In this document: one piece after another, positions 1 through 7,897 of the stretch
Numbering within the stretch: position 1 is the stretch's first letter
How the letters are laid out: every line of letters starts with the position of its first letter
From: Candidatus Limnocylindrales bacterium
Lineage (GTDB): Bacteria; Desulfobacterota; Binatia; UBA1149; CAITLU01
Direction: 5' to 3'
Length of the DNA stretch: 64,000 nucleotides
NCBI GenBank assembly: GCA_035571835.1
Contig: DATNBU010000017.1
Location: 232,687 to 296,686 of the forward strand
Position numbers and translations under genes: made by a program
Notes under the pieces: model-generated
Database searches by the model: none
The model's input: only the letters and a program-made list of their open reading frames with translations
What the model was told of the DNA's origin: nothing

Positions 1-1
1 G

Positions 2-655
2 CGCGCGGGCTGGACGCCGGCAGTCACGCGCCTTTACGATGCCACCGAAGCCGGCCGCAATTTCGCAGTGAACGCCGACGGCAATCCCGTTCTGCTGCTG
101 ATGAGCGAAGGCGCGCCGGATCGTGTTCGCACCGAAATGGCGGCTGTCCTCGGCATCGCGCACAAACATGGCGGTATCGATCGGGGAGAGGAGCCGGTCG
201 CGAGCTGGATCGAGCATCGCAACAAGGTTCCGTCGTTCGAAAAGCTGCTCGCTCAGGGCCTCGTGGCCGACACCATCGAAGTCGCGATCGGATGGGACCG
301 CATCGGCGACCTGTTCGATACCGTCAACCAGCGCGGCGCGGCGATTCCCGGAGTCTTTGCGATGTCGGGTCACGTCTCGCACTGCTACACGCAGGGCGCG
401 AACATCTATTTCACATTCGTTGCGGCCGAGAGCGATCCGGGTGCCGCGATCGGCATCTACGACAGTGCGTGGCGCACGACCATCGAAACGACCATCGAGC
501 TGGGCGGTACCATCGCCCATCACCACGGCATCGGTCGCGTGCGAAAGCAGTGGCTTCGGCGCGAGCTCGGCGAAGGCGTCGAGCTGCTTGCCGCGCTCAA
601 GCGCTCGTTCGATCCGAACGGCATCATGAATCCGGGGGTTCTGATCGACGCCTGA
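2..655 (+). CDS. Alkyl-DHAP synthase-like FAD-linked oxidase, C-terminal part (5' truncated by window)
   Basis: The reading frame is open from the first bases of the window, so the gene starts upstream and only about 217 C-terminal residues are visible. They match the C-terminal FAD-linked-oxidase domain of the alkyldihydroxyacetonephosphate synthase/VAO family. The near-terminal stretch AHHHGIGRVRKQWL is the His-rich active-site motif of AGPS-type enzymes, and the protein ends in the usual DPNGIMNPGVL. Family members make ether lipids by replacing the acyl group of acyl-DHAP with a fatty alcohol, but many bacterial relatives have unknown substrates. A glycerol kinase follows 94 bases later on the same strand, which fits a glycerolipid role without proving it. 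Confidence 0.75.
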   Translation, partial: RAGWTPAVTRLYDATEAGRNFAVNADGNPVLLLMSEGAPDRVRTEMAAVLGIAHKHGGIDRGEEPVASWIEHRNKVPSFEKLLAQGLVADTIEVAIGWDRIGDLFDTVNQRGAAIPGVFAMSGHVSHCYTQGANIYFTFVAAESDPGAAIGIYDSAWRTTIETTIELGGTIAHHHGIGRVRKQWLRRELGEGVELLAALKRSFDPNGIMNPGVLIDA

Positions 656-749
656 GCGAAAGCTTTCGCGGACGGCTGCGAGAAGCACGATCGTTCCGGC
701 CGCCGCAGCCATCGCGCCGAACGGTCCGGCAACGTGCGAAGGGGGGAAC

Positions 750-2198
750 ATGGCGCGTTACGTGATGGGAATCGATGCCGGAACAACCGGCGTGCGGGCG
801 CTCGTTTTCGACGAGCGTGGGCATGCCGTCTCGACGGCGTATCGCGAAATCCACAGCAGCTATCCGCGCCCGCAATGGATGGAGCAGGATCCGCTCGAGG
901 TCTGGTCGTCGACACGTGCGGTGATCGGCGAGGCGATCGCCGCGGCTTCCGCCACGCCCGCCGACGTGGCTGCGGTCGGGATCACCAACCAGCGCTCGTC
1001 GATCGTCGCATGGGACGGACCGACAGGAAGGCCGCTCTCGCGCATGCTGATCTGGCAGGACACGCGCACCGCCGAACGCTGCCGCGAGCTTCAGGGCCAG
1101 GGCCTTTACATCACGCCGATGATGGCCGCTTCCAAGGCCGAATGGATCGTCCAGAACCTTCCCGAAGCACGCGCCGCGCGCGAGCAGGGGCGGCTGCGAC
1201 TCGGCACGCCGAACGCGTATCTCGCCGCGTGCCTGTGCGGCGACATCAACGTGAGCGATCACGGCAATGCCAGCCCTACGGGCCTCTACTCGTACTTCGA
1301 CCACGCGTGGGATCCTGCTCCGCTTGCCGCTCTCGGGCTCGACACGGGCGTGCTGCCGACGCTCGTCGACTCGAGCGGTGAGATCGCGAGAACCAGGCCC
1401 GATGCGTTCGGCGCCGAAGTCGCACTCGCCGGCATGGCGGGTGACCAGCAGGCTTCGCTGTTCGGACTCGGCTGCATCGAGATGTCGCAGGCGAAGTGTT
1501 CGTACGGCACGTCGGCGATGATCACGATGAACTCGGGCGAATCGGTCGCGTTCGGCGGAAGCGGAACCTATCCCATCGTCGCGTGGCGCTTCGGCGGCAG
1601 GACGGTGTTCAGCCTCGAAGGACAGGTTGTCACGGCCGGCGCCGCAGTGCAGTGGCTGCGCGACGGAATCGGTATCGTCGCCGACGCGGCCGAAAGCGCA
1701 GCTCTCGCCGAGAGTGCGGGAACCACCGGTGGCGTGTGGGCCGTCCCCGCGTTCCAGGGCCTCGGCACGCCGATGATGCAGGCCGAAGCGAAGGCGATGA
1801 TCGGCGGCCTCTCGCGCGGCTCGACGCGCGGCCAGATCGTGCGCGCCGTGCTCGAAGGCATCGCGCACCGGGTAGCCGACGTTGCCGAGAGCATCGCCGA
1901 AGGCGTTTCCGCGCCGACCATCCTTCGCGCCGACGGCGGCGCGAGCCGCAACGATTTCCTGATGCAGGCGCAGGCCGATCTTCTCGGAGTGCCGGTCGAG
2001 CGTTCGAGTTTTGCCGACGGCGCCGCTCTCGGCGCAGCGCGCCTCGCCGGATGCGGCGTCGGAGTGTGGCCGCAGGAGATGACGCACCACTTCGAAATCG
2101 AACGCACGTTCGAGCCGGCGATCTCTGCCGACGAACGCCAGAGCCGTCGCGCCCAGTGGAAGAAGCGCCTCGCGCTCGTCGTGGCCGACGCGGGCTGA
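750..2198 (+). CDS. glpK: FGGY-family carbohydrate kinase, glycerol kinase-like
   Basis: The 482-residue protein opens with the FGGY phosphate-binding motif MGIDAGTTGVRALVFD and has ITNQR, IWQDTRT and the C-terminal ADGGASRNDFLMQ/ADLLGVPV blocks characteristic of glycerol kinase, which makes glycerol-3-phosphate from glycerol and ATP. It is slightly shorter than E. coli GlpK (about 500). The start at ATG 750 is preceded by GAAGGGGGGAA, a good ribosome-binding site. It lies between the AGPS-like gene and a HAD phosphatase whose GTG begins 5 bases after this stop, so the three are probably co-transcribed. A related FGGY substrate cannot be excluded from sequence alone. Confidence 0.8.
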   Translation: MARYVMGIDAGTTGVRALVFDERGHAVSTAYREIHSSYPRPQWMEQDPLEVWSSTRAVIGEAIAAASATPADVAAVGITNQRSSIVAWDGPTGRPLSRMLIWQDTRTAERCRELQGQGLYITPMMAASKAEWIVQNLPEARAAREQGRLRLGTPNAYLAACLCGDINVSDHGNASPTGLYSYFDHAWDPAPLAALGLDTGVLPTLVDSSGEIARTRPDAFGAEVALAGMAGDQQASLFGLGCIEMSQAKCSYGTSAMITMNSGESVAFGGSGTYPIVAWRFGGRTVFSLEGQVVTAGAAVQWLRDGIGIVADAAESAALAESAGTTGGVWAVPAFQGLGTPMMQAEAKAMIGGLSRGSTRGQIVRAVLEGIAHRVADVAESIAEGVSAPTILRADGGASRNDFLMQAQADLLGVPVERSSFADGAALGAARLAGCGVGVWPQEMTHHFEIERTFEPAISADERQSRRAQWKKRLALVVADAG

Positions 2199-2202
2199 CG
2201 GC

Positions 2203-2826
2203 GTGACCATCCGGCTCGTCATATTCGACTGCGACGGCGTCCTGTTCGATTCCGAACCTGCCAATCTCGCGTTCTATCGTGAGGTGCTGCGTCGTGCGGG
2301 AGCTCCGCCGATGCCGGAATCGGTCGAAGCCGCCTATCATTCGCTGGCCTCGTCGCAGCTGTTCGAGAAGATCTTCGCGGATCAGCCGGCGATGCTGGCG
2401 ACGGTCAAGCAGGTCGCGCGCGAAACCAGTTACGCTCCGTTCTTTCCGCTGATGCAGCCGAAGCCGCTGCTGCGCGAAACGCTGCTGCTCCTGCGATCAC
2501 GCTATGCGACCGCAATGGCCACCAATCGCGGCCAGACGACCCAGGGCGTGGTGGATTATTTCGCGATGCGCGACCTGTTCGATCTGGCGGTCGGGGTGCT
2601 CGATGTTGCACGCCCGAAGCCGGAGCCCGACATGCTGCACAGATGCCTCGACTACTTCGGCGTCGATGCGGACGAGGCGGTCTACGTCGGCGATCAGCCG
2701 ACCGACCTCGAGGCTGCCGAAGCTGCCACGATCCACTTCATCGGGATGGGTCCGATGTGCGGCCGCACGCCGCTTTCTGCGCAGCGTTTCGAAGAGATTC
2801 CGGACCTGGTCGCAGGTCTGGCCTGA
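2203..2826 (+). CDS. HAD-superfamily hydrolase, phosphoglycolate phosphatase/beta-phosphoglucomutase-like
   Basis: The 207-residue protein begins FDCDGVLFDSE, the HAD motif I with nucleophile Asp9 and acid/base Asp11. It has the motif II Thr in ATNRG (near residue 107), KPEPD with the motif III Lys, and YVGDQPTDLEAAEAA for the metal-binding motif IV. A helical cap lies between motifs I and II (subclass C1). It starts with GTG 5 bases after the glycerol kinase stop and is therefore probably in the same operon. The substrate is unknown: glycerol-3-phosphate and phosphoglycolate both fit the neighbourhood, since glycolate oxidase genes lie 5 kb downstream. Confidence 0.7.
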   Translation: MTIRLVIFDCDGVLFDSEPANLAFYREVLRRAGAPPMPESVEAAYHSLASSQLFEKIFADQPAMLATVKQVARETSYAPFFPLMQPKPLLRETLLLLRSRYATAMATNRGQTTQGVVDYFAMRDLFDLAVGVLDVARPKPEPDMLHRCLDYFGVDADEAVYVGDQPTDLEAAEAATIHFIGMGPMCGRTPLSAQRFEEIPDLVAGLA

Positions 2827-2837
2827 CGCTTTGCGGC

Positions 2838-3947
2838 TCAGCTCTCTTCCTCTTCCACCGTACGCGCCTTCGCTCCGCCCGATGCGGGCATGCCGGCGTC
2901 GCCGCGCCCGCCGAGCTCGTTCAGGCGGTTGATCAGCATGCGCAGGCGGCCAAACCGCAGCAGGTTGAAGTCGAGGCCGAGCCGGGGAAGCGACGCGACC
3001 TCGGGCTCGTCGCTTTCCTCGCGCATCGCCGGAATGCGCCGGATCGGCCGCCCGCCGAGGATGTCGGCGAACTCGAACGACAGTGTTTCGATCACGCTGT
3101 CGTCGATCGCATGGTTCAGCCGCAGCACGGTGATCCTGCGGATCGTCCTCATCGAGTGAAACACGCGATAGAACCCGGTGATCTCTTCGACCGCCGACTC
3201 GACGTCGTCCGTGATGCGGTACAGTGCGAGATCGTCCTCGCTGATCAGACCGCGCGCGAGCAGCTCGCCGCGCACGAGCTCATCCCACTGCTGCCAGTAC
3301 GTGCCGCCCGGAACGTCGACGCAGACGATCGGAACCATCCGCGCCTTGCCGGTCTGCACGAGCGTGAGCGTCTCGAAGCCTTCGTCGTGGGTACCGAATC
3401 CGCCGGGAAAAAGCGCGACGCCGGAGGCCTCCTTCAGGAAGAACAGCTTGCGGGTGAAAAAGTACTTGAACTCGATCAGCTTCGCATCGCCGATCAGCGA
3501 GGCGTGCGGCTGCTGTTCGAACGGAAGCCGGATTCCGACGCCGAAGCTCCTGTCGACCCCCGCGCCGTCGACGACCGCGCCCATGATACCGGGTCCGCCG
3601 CCGGTGATGACCATGAAACCCGCCTGCGAAATCCGGCGCCCGAAATCCATCGCCATCTGGTAGACCGGCTCTTCGGGCCGCGTGCGCGCGGACCCGAACG
3701 CAGTGACCTTCCGCGGTCCGCTCGTCCACGGGCGGAAAACGTCGAGCGCCTTGCGGATTTCCGAGAATGCCGCCGAGACGAGCTTGAGATCGACGACGCC
3801 GTTGCCGTCGGCGACCAGGCCGATCGCATCCTCGATCAGGGCATTGAGCAGGCGGCGCGCCCGCGGGTCGGTGTGACCGAGATGCGCTGCGGCCAGACGC
3901 TCGATCAGCTCGAGGTGCAGCGGATCCGGTTCTTCGTTTGCGCTCAT
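2838..3947 (-). CDS. LOG-family protein (lysine-decarboxylase-like Rossmann fold, TIGR00730-type)
   Basis: From ATG 3947 the protein has 369 residues. Residues 80-270 carry the LOG signature: GSAR, TGGGPGIMG (115-123) and PGGFGTHDEGFE (181-192), the nucleotide-binding PGGxGTxxE motif of cytokinin riboside 5'-monophosphate phosphoribohydrolases and relatives. An extra N-terminal helical region of about 75 residues and a C-terminal tail of about 100 make it longer than the usual 190-residue LOG enzymes, resembling the longer bacterial group often annotated as possible lysine decarboxylases. Real lysine decarboxylase activity is not expected. An in-frame ATG at 4016 would add 23 low-complexity residues and is less likely. 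It converges on the HAD gene with 11 bases between stops. Confidence 0.75.
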   Translation of the reverse strand: MSANEEPDPLHLELIERLAAAHLGHTDPRARRLLNALIEDAIGLVADGNGVVDLKLVSAAFSEIRKALDVFRPWTSGPRKVTAFGSARTRPEEPVYQMAMDFGRRISQAGFMVITGGGPGIMGAVVDGAGVDRSFGVGIRLPFEQQPHASLIGDAKLIEFKYFFTRKLFFLKEASGVALFPGGFGTHDEGFETLTLVQTGKARMVPIVCVDVPGGTYWQQWDELVRGELLARGLISEDDLALYRITDDVESAVEEITGFYRVFHSMRTIRRITVLRLNHAIDDSVIETLSFEFADILGGRPIRRIPAMREESDEPEVASLPRLGLDFNLLRFGRLRMLINRLNELGGRGDAGMPASGGAKARTVEEEES

Positions 3948-4085
3948 GGAAGCCGCATTGTTGGCCGCCCTTGCGGCGGACTCCAGTCGCGGGCACTGCG
4001 GGCGCTGCGGGTGCATCCGGGCATCGCAGCCGTTAGCATCGGCCGCGCGATGCGAGACCTGCGCCGCGACACCTGAAGATCGACG

Positions 4086-4697
4086 ATGGAGCGCTCAGCG
4101 GCAATTTCCCTGTTCCTGCGGTTTCTCGTCTACGCGGCGCTGATTGCCGGGACGTTCGAGTGGATGGTCGTGGCCGTACGCTCGCACGACCTGCACTGGC
4201 TGATGCGCGACGACGGACCGGTCGAGATCACACAGTTGCTCGCGGCGCTGTTCACAGCGGTGCTGTTCTTCATGCTTTCGCGAGAGCGAGCCTCTTCGCG
4301 CGAGCTCTTGCGGCTGCTGTCGGCGCTCTCGCTGATCGCGTGCGCACGCGAGCTCGACAATCTCACGCTCGAGCTCGGATCGCGCGATGCCTACAAGTAC
4401 ATGGCGGCGCTTCCGCTCGTCTGGGCGCTGTCGATCATCGGGCGCGCCCGCGGACGCCTGCTCGACCAGCTGGCGGTGTTCTCCCAGACGTCGGGGTTTT
4501 CCCTTCTTCTGGCAGGATTTCTCATCGTGGTCGTCTACGCGCAGATCCTCGGACAGAAGGCGTTGTGGATGGCGGTGCTCAGCGCCGACACGTACCGGCC
4601 GATCAAGGAGCTCGTCGAGGAATCGTCCGAGCTTCTCGGCTATCTGCTGATGCTCTTCGGCGCGGCCGAAGTCGCCGTCAGCGACGATGCGGAGTAG
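4086..4697 (+). CDS. Integral membrane protein of unknown function
   Basis: The 203-residue protein has about five hydrophobic segments, roughly at residues 7-30, 48-63, 103-122, 137-155 and 182-198, separated by short charged loops. I do not recognise a family. The start ATG 4086 follows TCGACG, a weak ribosome-binding site. The gene ends 3 bases before the TonB-like gene, and the three genes up to 6043 are closely spaced on one strand, so they are likely co-transcribed. The function of the group is unknown. Confidence 0.65.
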   Translation: MERSAAISLFLRFLVYAALIAGTFEWMVVAVRSHDLHWLMRDDGPVEITQLLAALFTAVLFFMLSRERASSRELLRLLSALSLIACARELDNLTLELGSRDAYKYMAALPLVWALSIIGRARGRLLDQLAVFSQTSGFSLLLAGFLIVVVYAQILGQKALWMAVLSADTYRPIKELVEESSELLGYLLMLFGAAEVAVSDDAE

Positions 4698-4700
4698 CGA

Positions 4701-5516
4701 ATGACAGCGGCGCAGTGGCACGACGCGTATGCCACCGGGGAGGAACCCAGCCTTGCCCGCATGTCCGCGTCCGTCGCTGCCGCACTTGCCCTGCATGCGG
4801 CCGCCGTCGCGCTGCTTGCTGCACGCGAGACGACCTGGCTCGAGCTGCAGCCGGCACCGATCGTCGTCACGCTATTTCCGGCCGCCAGTCGCACCGAAGG
4901 CCCGGGCGCACATTCGGACGAGCTTCATGTCGCAAGTGCTGCGGCCGGGCCCAGAGCCGAGCCGCCGGCGACTGCGGCAAATCCGGTGATGTCGCTGCCG
5001 CGCGAACCCGAGGACGTGGCTCCGCCGCATCCCGAGAGTGTGCCCAGGCCGCTGCCGAAACCCGCGAAGAGAATCGCAACGACGGCAAAGCCGCACGCCA
5101 CCGATCATCCGGACGCCGCAGCAACTCCGCCCGATACCGATACCGGGGCAATCGCCCGCGGCGGAACGGGAACAGCAACGAGCAGCGGGACGAGCGATGC
5201 GGCGAGCGCACCGTCGTGGGCGCCGGCTGCGCGCATCCGCTACGAAGAGCTGCTGTTCGCGTGGATCGACCGCCACAAGGAATATCCGCTGCTTGCGCAG
5301 CGCCGCGGGATCGAGGGTTCCGGATTGATCCGCGTTCGTATCGGGCGCGACGGCCGCTTGATCGACCGCTCGCTCGTGCGCAGCACCGGGCAGCCGATGC
5401 TCGATGATGCCGCGCTCGAGATGGTTCGCCGCTCGAGCCCGTTTCCCGCCGTACCCGGCGAATATTCCGGCGCGAGCTTCGAGTTTGTCGCGCCGGTCGA
5501 ATACCGCCTGCACTGA
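4701..5516 (+). CDS. TonB-family protein
   Basis: The 271-residue protein has a hydrophobic segment at about residues 22-40, then a long Pro/Ala-rich periplasmic spacer of roughly 130 residues, and a C-terminal TonB domain (about 180-271) with WIDRHKEYPLLAQRRGIEG, VRIGRDGRL and DDAALEMVRRSSPFP. This is the classic layout of the energy transducer that spans the periplasm to outer-membrane receptors. No exbB, exbD or TonB-dependent receptor lies in the window, so it either uses a complex encoded elsewhere or is a TonB-like anchor with another role. Confidence 0.8.
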   Translation: MTAAQWHDAYATGEEPSLARMSASVAAALALHAAAVALLAARETTWLELQPAPIVVTLFPAASRTEGPGAHSDELHVASAAAGPRAEPPATAANPVMSLPREPEDVAPPHPESVPRPLPKPAKRIATTAKPHATDHPDAAATPPDTDTGAIARGGTGTATSSGTSDAASAPSWAPAARIRYEELLFAWIDRHKEYPLLAQRRGIEGSGLIRVRIGRDGRLIDRSLVRSTGQPMLDDAALEMVRRSSPFPAVPGEYSGASFEFVAPVEYRLH

Positions 5517-5527
5517 AGGAGCTGCCG

Positions 5528-6043
5528 ATGAGCGAGATGAAGCCGTCGCTGTCCTGGAAACGTTGTGGAGTCTGCAAACGCGAGCTCGGCTTCGGCGCCG
5601 ACTTCTTCGAGTGCAGCGTGTCGACGTGCACGACGGGCCGCAACCATCCGGTCTTCTGCAGCGTCACATGCTGGGAGCAGCACGTGCCGGTGATGCGTCA
5701 CCGCGACGCGTGGGCGGAGCAGAAGAAGTCGCCGTCGCGGGCGGACTGGGAACGCGATCAGGCGGCGGAAGGCAGTTCGCCGAGCGGTGCGCAGGCGCCT
5801 GCGCCGAGGCGCATCGTGGTCGGCGGCTCCTCGAGCGCGGCGCCCGCTGCTCCGCCGGCGGACGACATCCTGATCGTCGTATCCAAGCTCAAAGCCTACA
5901 TCCGTGCCCGCTCCGGCATGAACACGTCGGAGTCGGTGCTCGACGAGCTGTCCGACATCGTGCGCGAGCACGCCGACCGCGCGATCGAAAACGCCCGACT
6001 GGACGGCCGCCGCACGGTCATGAACCGCGATTTCAAACGCTGA
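5528..6043 (+). CDS. Small protein with N-terminal Cys/His zinc-binding module and C-terminal histone-fold-like domain
   Basis: The 171-residue protein has three parts. Residues 13-58 hold C13, C16, C29, C34, H40, C44, C48, H52 and H58, enough for two zinc sites in a treble-clef or ZZ/B-box-like arrangement. Residues 65-111 form a charged then Ala/Ser/Pro-rich linker. Residues 112-170 look like a histone fold, with a short helix ending in SGMNTS, a long central helix (VLDELSDIVREHADRAIENARLDG) and GRRTVMNRDFK, which parallels the GRKTI..EDI end of archaeal histones. A GGAG ribosome-binding site lies 6 bases before ATG 5528. It may bind DNA, RNA or protein; the fold assignment is by eye and should be tested by HMM or structure prediction. 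Confidence 0.6.
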   Translation: MSEMKPSLSWKRCGVCKRELGFGADFFECSVSTCTTGRNHPVFCSVTCWEQHVPVMRHRDAWAEQKKSPSRADWERDQAAEGSSPSGAQAPAPRRIVVGGSSSAAPAAPPADDILIVVSKLKAYIRARSGMNTSESVLDELSDIVREHADRAIENARLDGRRTVMNRDFKR

Positions 6044-6064
6044 TCGCCCGCGCGATTCCGTCAC

Positions 6065-6116
6065 AAGAATCGCGAGAGCGATGCTCTCAGAAGGAACGCG
6101 AGAGCGATCCGATCAG
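6065..6116. repeat. Two 26-bp tandem direct repeats
   Basis: Units at 6065-6090 and 6091-6116 share the core CGCGAGAGCGAT and the ending TCAG, with about 20 of 26 bases identical. They fill the gap between the convergent histone-fold and MAPEG genes, and the second copy includes the MAPEG stop codon. Confidence 0.5.
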
Positions 6117-6496
6117 AAAATCGCCGCCAGCGACAGGATGATACCGACGATGTAGGTCCCGACGGCGCCGACGAGCCGGAGCGGGTGACCCCTGTCGAGC
6201 GTCGGCGACAGAATCATTCCGGCGGCATGCGAGTAGCGTACGAACACTGCGGCGGCGTACAGAAGTCCATGCCAGCCGCCGTAGCCGCTGTTCGCGAGCG
6301 CATAAATGAGAATTGCGAACATCGGAGCGAATTCGCACGCATTGGCGTGCGCACGGACCCATTTGTAGAGCGGATCGGCCGGATCCTCGTTGCAGCCGAT
6401 GAACTTGCCGGTCTGGCCGCGCATGCGCGATACGCCGAGTCCGAGCCCAAAGACGAGAAGGCCGAGCAGGCCGATGCAGGTGAGCGCAAATCCCAT
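6113..6496 (-). CDS. MAPEG-family membrane protein
   Basis: From ATG 6496, preceded by a strong GGAGGA ribosome-binding site 6 bases upstream, the protein has 127 residues and four hydrophobic segments. The sequence RMRGQTGKFIG.....DPLYKWVRAHANACEFAPMF matches the MAPEG/GST-like signature (Arg and Glu in helix 2 with the RAHxNxxE core). Family members conjugate or isomerise lipophilic substrates with glutathione, but the role of small bacterial MAPEGs is mostly unknown. An upstream in-frame start at 6568 exists but has no comparable ribosome-binding site. Confidence 0.75.
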   Translation of the reverse strand: MGFALTCIGLLGLLVFGLGLGVSRMRGQTGKFIGCNEDPADPLYKWVRAHANACEFAPMFAILIYALANSGYGGWHGLLYAAAVFVRYSHAAGMILSPTLDRGHPLRLVGAVGTYIVGIILSLAAIF

Positions 6497-6648
6497 TTGT
6501 TCCTCCACGACTCCGTTTGCCGGAACGGTCGATGTCGCATCATCCGCCAGGGACGGCGCCGCCGCCATCTTCCGCTACGGGTTTGTCGGACCGTTTGCCG
6601 ATGCTCCGGCCGACGTCGCGGCGCAGCATCTCTGACACCGCCGCGGGA

Positions 6649-7890
6649 TCATCCCTGCCGATAGGCTTCCGCGAGCAGCTCGACCGGATGGCGCACGATC
6701 GTCGGAAGCCCGGCTTCGGCGACGGCCTTCGAGATCTGCAGCATGCATCCCACGTTGCCGACCGCCACGACCGTCGCCTTTCGTTCGAGGACCAGCTCCG
6801 CCTTGCGCTTTCCGAGCTCGGCCGAAAGCGCCGGATGATCGACGTTGTAGCTGCCGGCGCTGCCGCAGCAGATCGCATTCTCGCCGAGGTCGACGGGATC
6901 GCGTCCGATGGCCGCCTCGCAGATCGCGCGCGGCGCCGCCGCAATGCCGCGTGCATGAAGGAGGTGGCACGCGTCGTGGTACGCGACGTTACCCTTGAGC
7001 TCGAGCGGTTTCTTCGGACGCTCGAAGCCGATCTCGACCAGCAGCTCGCTGATGTCGCGCGCGCGCGCAGCCAGCTCGCGGCCGCGATGCTCTTCGTCGC
7101 CGCCGGCGAGCACGTGTTCATAGTCGCGAAGCATGGCGCCGCATCCGGCCGCGGTCGTCACGACGAAATCCACATCCGCTCCGGCAAACGCGGTGGCATT
7201 GCGCGACGCCAGCGCGCGAGCTTCGTCGGGGTGGCCGGAATGCAGCGCCAGCGCGCCGCAGCAGCCCTGCGCCGGCACTTCGACGACTTCGATCTGGTTG
7301 CGCTGGAGAACTTCGACGGTGTCGCGATTGATCCCCGGCATCAGCCGGTCGCCGACGCATCCGGTGAGGACGGCGGCTCGCGCCCGCGCGCGCAGCGGCT
7401 GATGCATCTGGCTGCGGCGGAGCGGCGAAACCGCCGAGCCAGCGGCCGAACCGGCAGCCGCGGGTCCCGCGGCGGGCAACAGGCCGAGGCCCGGAAGCTT
7501 GCGCCGCATCGGCCCGAAGCCGGCGCGGTCGAGCAGGTTTGCGACGTGAAGGCCTGCTCCGACCATCGCATCGCTGGTGTACACCTTGCGTGCGACGCTC
7601 CTCCACATTTCTCCGGCGTCGTGACGCTCGGCGAGCCGCGGACGGAACTCTTCGATGCGGCGACCGAAGGAAACTCCCGAAGGACACGCGGATTCGCACG
7701 CGAGGCAGCCGAGGCACTGCGACAGGTGAAGCGCCGCTTCGGTGTCGAGCTCGATCTCGCCGCTGTCGATTCCTTCCATGATGTAGATGCGGCCGCGCGG
7801 TGAGTCGGCCTCGGTGCCGAGCACGCGGTAGGTCGGGCATGTGTCGAGACACAGGCCGCAGTGGATGCATGGAAGTCCGGGCCCGCTCAT
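6649..7890 (-). CDS. glcF: Glycolate oxidase, iron-sulfur subunit
   Basis: From ATG 7890 the protein has 413 residues. It begins with two [4Fe-4S] clusters, CIHCGLCLDTCP and CLGCLACESACPSG, and continues with two CCG domains (LTGCVGDRLMPG, GCCGALALHSGHP, then YHDACHLLHARG and AICCGSAGSYNV). This is the order of GlcF, which passes electrons from the FAD subunits GlcD/GlcE to the membrane quinone pool. It starts 7 bases after the glcE stop, and the three genes run glcD-glcE-glcF, as in E. coli. A low-complexity Ala/Gly stretch near residues 140-160 is a small insertion compared with E. coli. Confidence 0.9.
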   Translation of the reverse strand: MSGPGLPCIHCGLCLDTCPTYRVLGTEADSPRGRIYIMEGIDSGEIELDTEAALHLSQCLGCLACESACPSGVSFGRRIEEFRPRLAERHDAGEMWRSVARKVYTSDAMVGAGLHVANLLDRAGFGPMRRKLPGLGLLPAAGPAAAGSAAGSAVSPLRRSQMHQPLRARARAAVLTGCVGDRLMPGINRDTVEVLQRNQIEVVEVPAQGCCGALALHSGHPDEARALASRNATAFAGADVDFVVTTAAGCGAMLRDYEHVLAGGDEEHRGRELAARARDISELLVEIGFERPKKPLELKGNVAYHDACHLLHARGIAAAPRAICEAAIGRDPVDLGENAICCGSAGSYNVDHPALSAELGKRKAELVLERKATVVAVGNVGCMLQISKAVAEAGLPTIVRHPVELLAEAYRQG

Positions 7891-7897
7891 CGAAATC

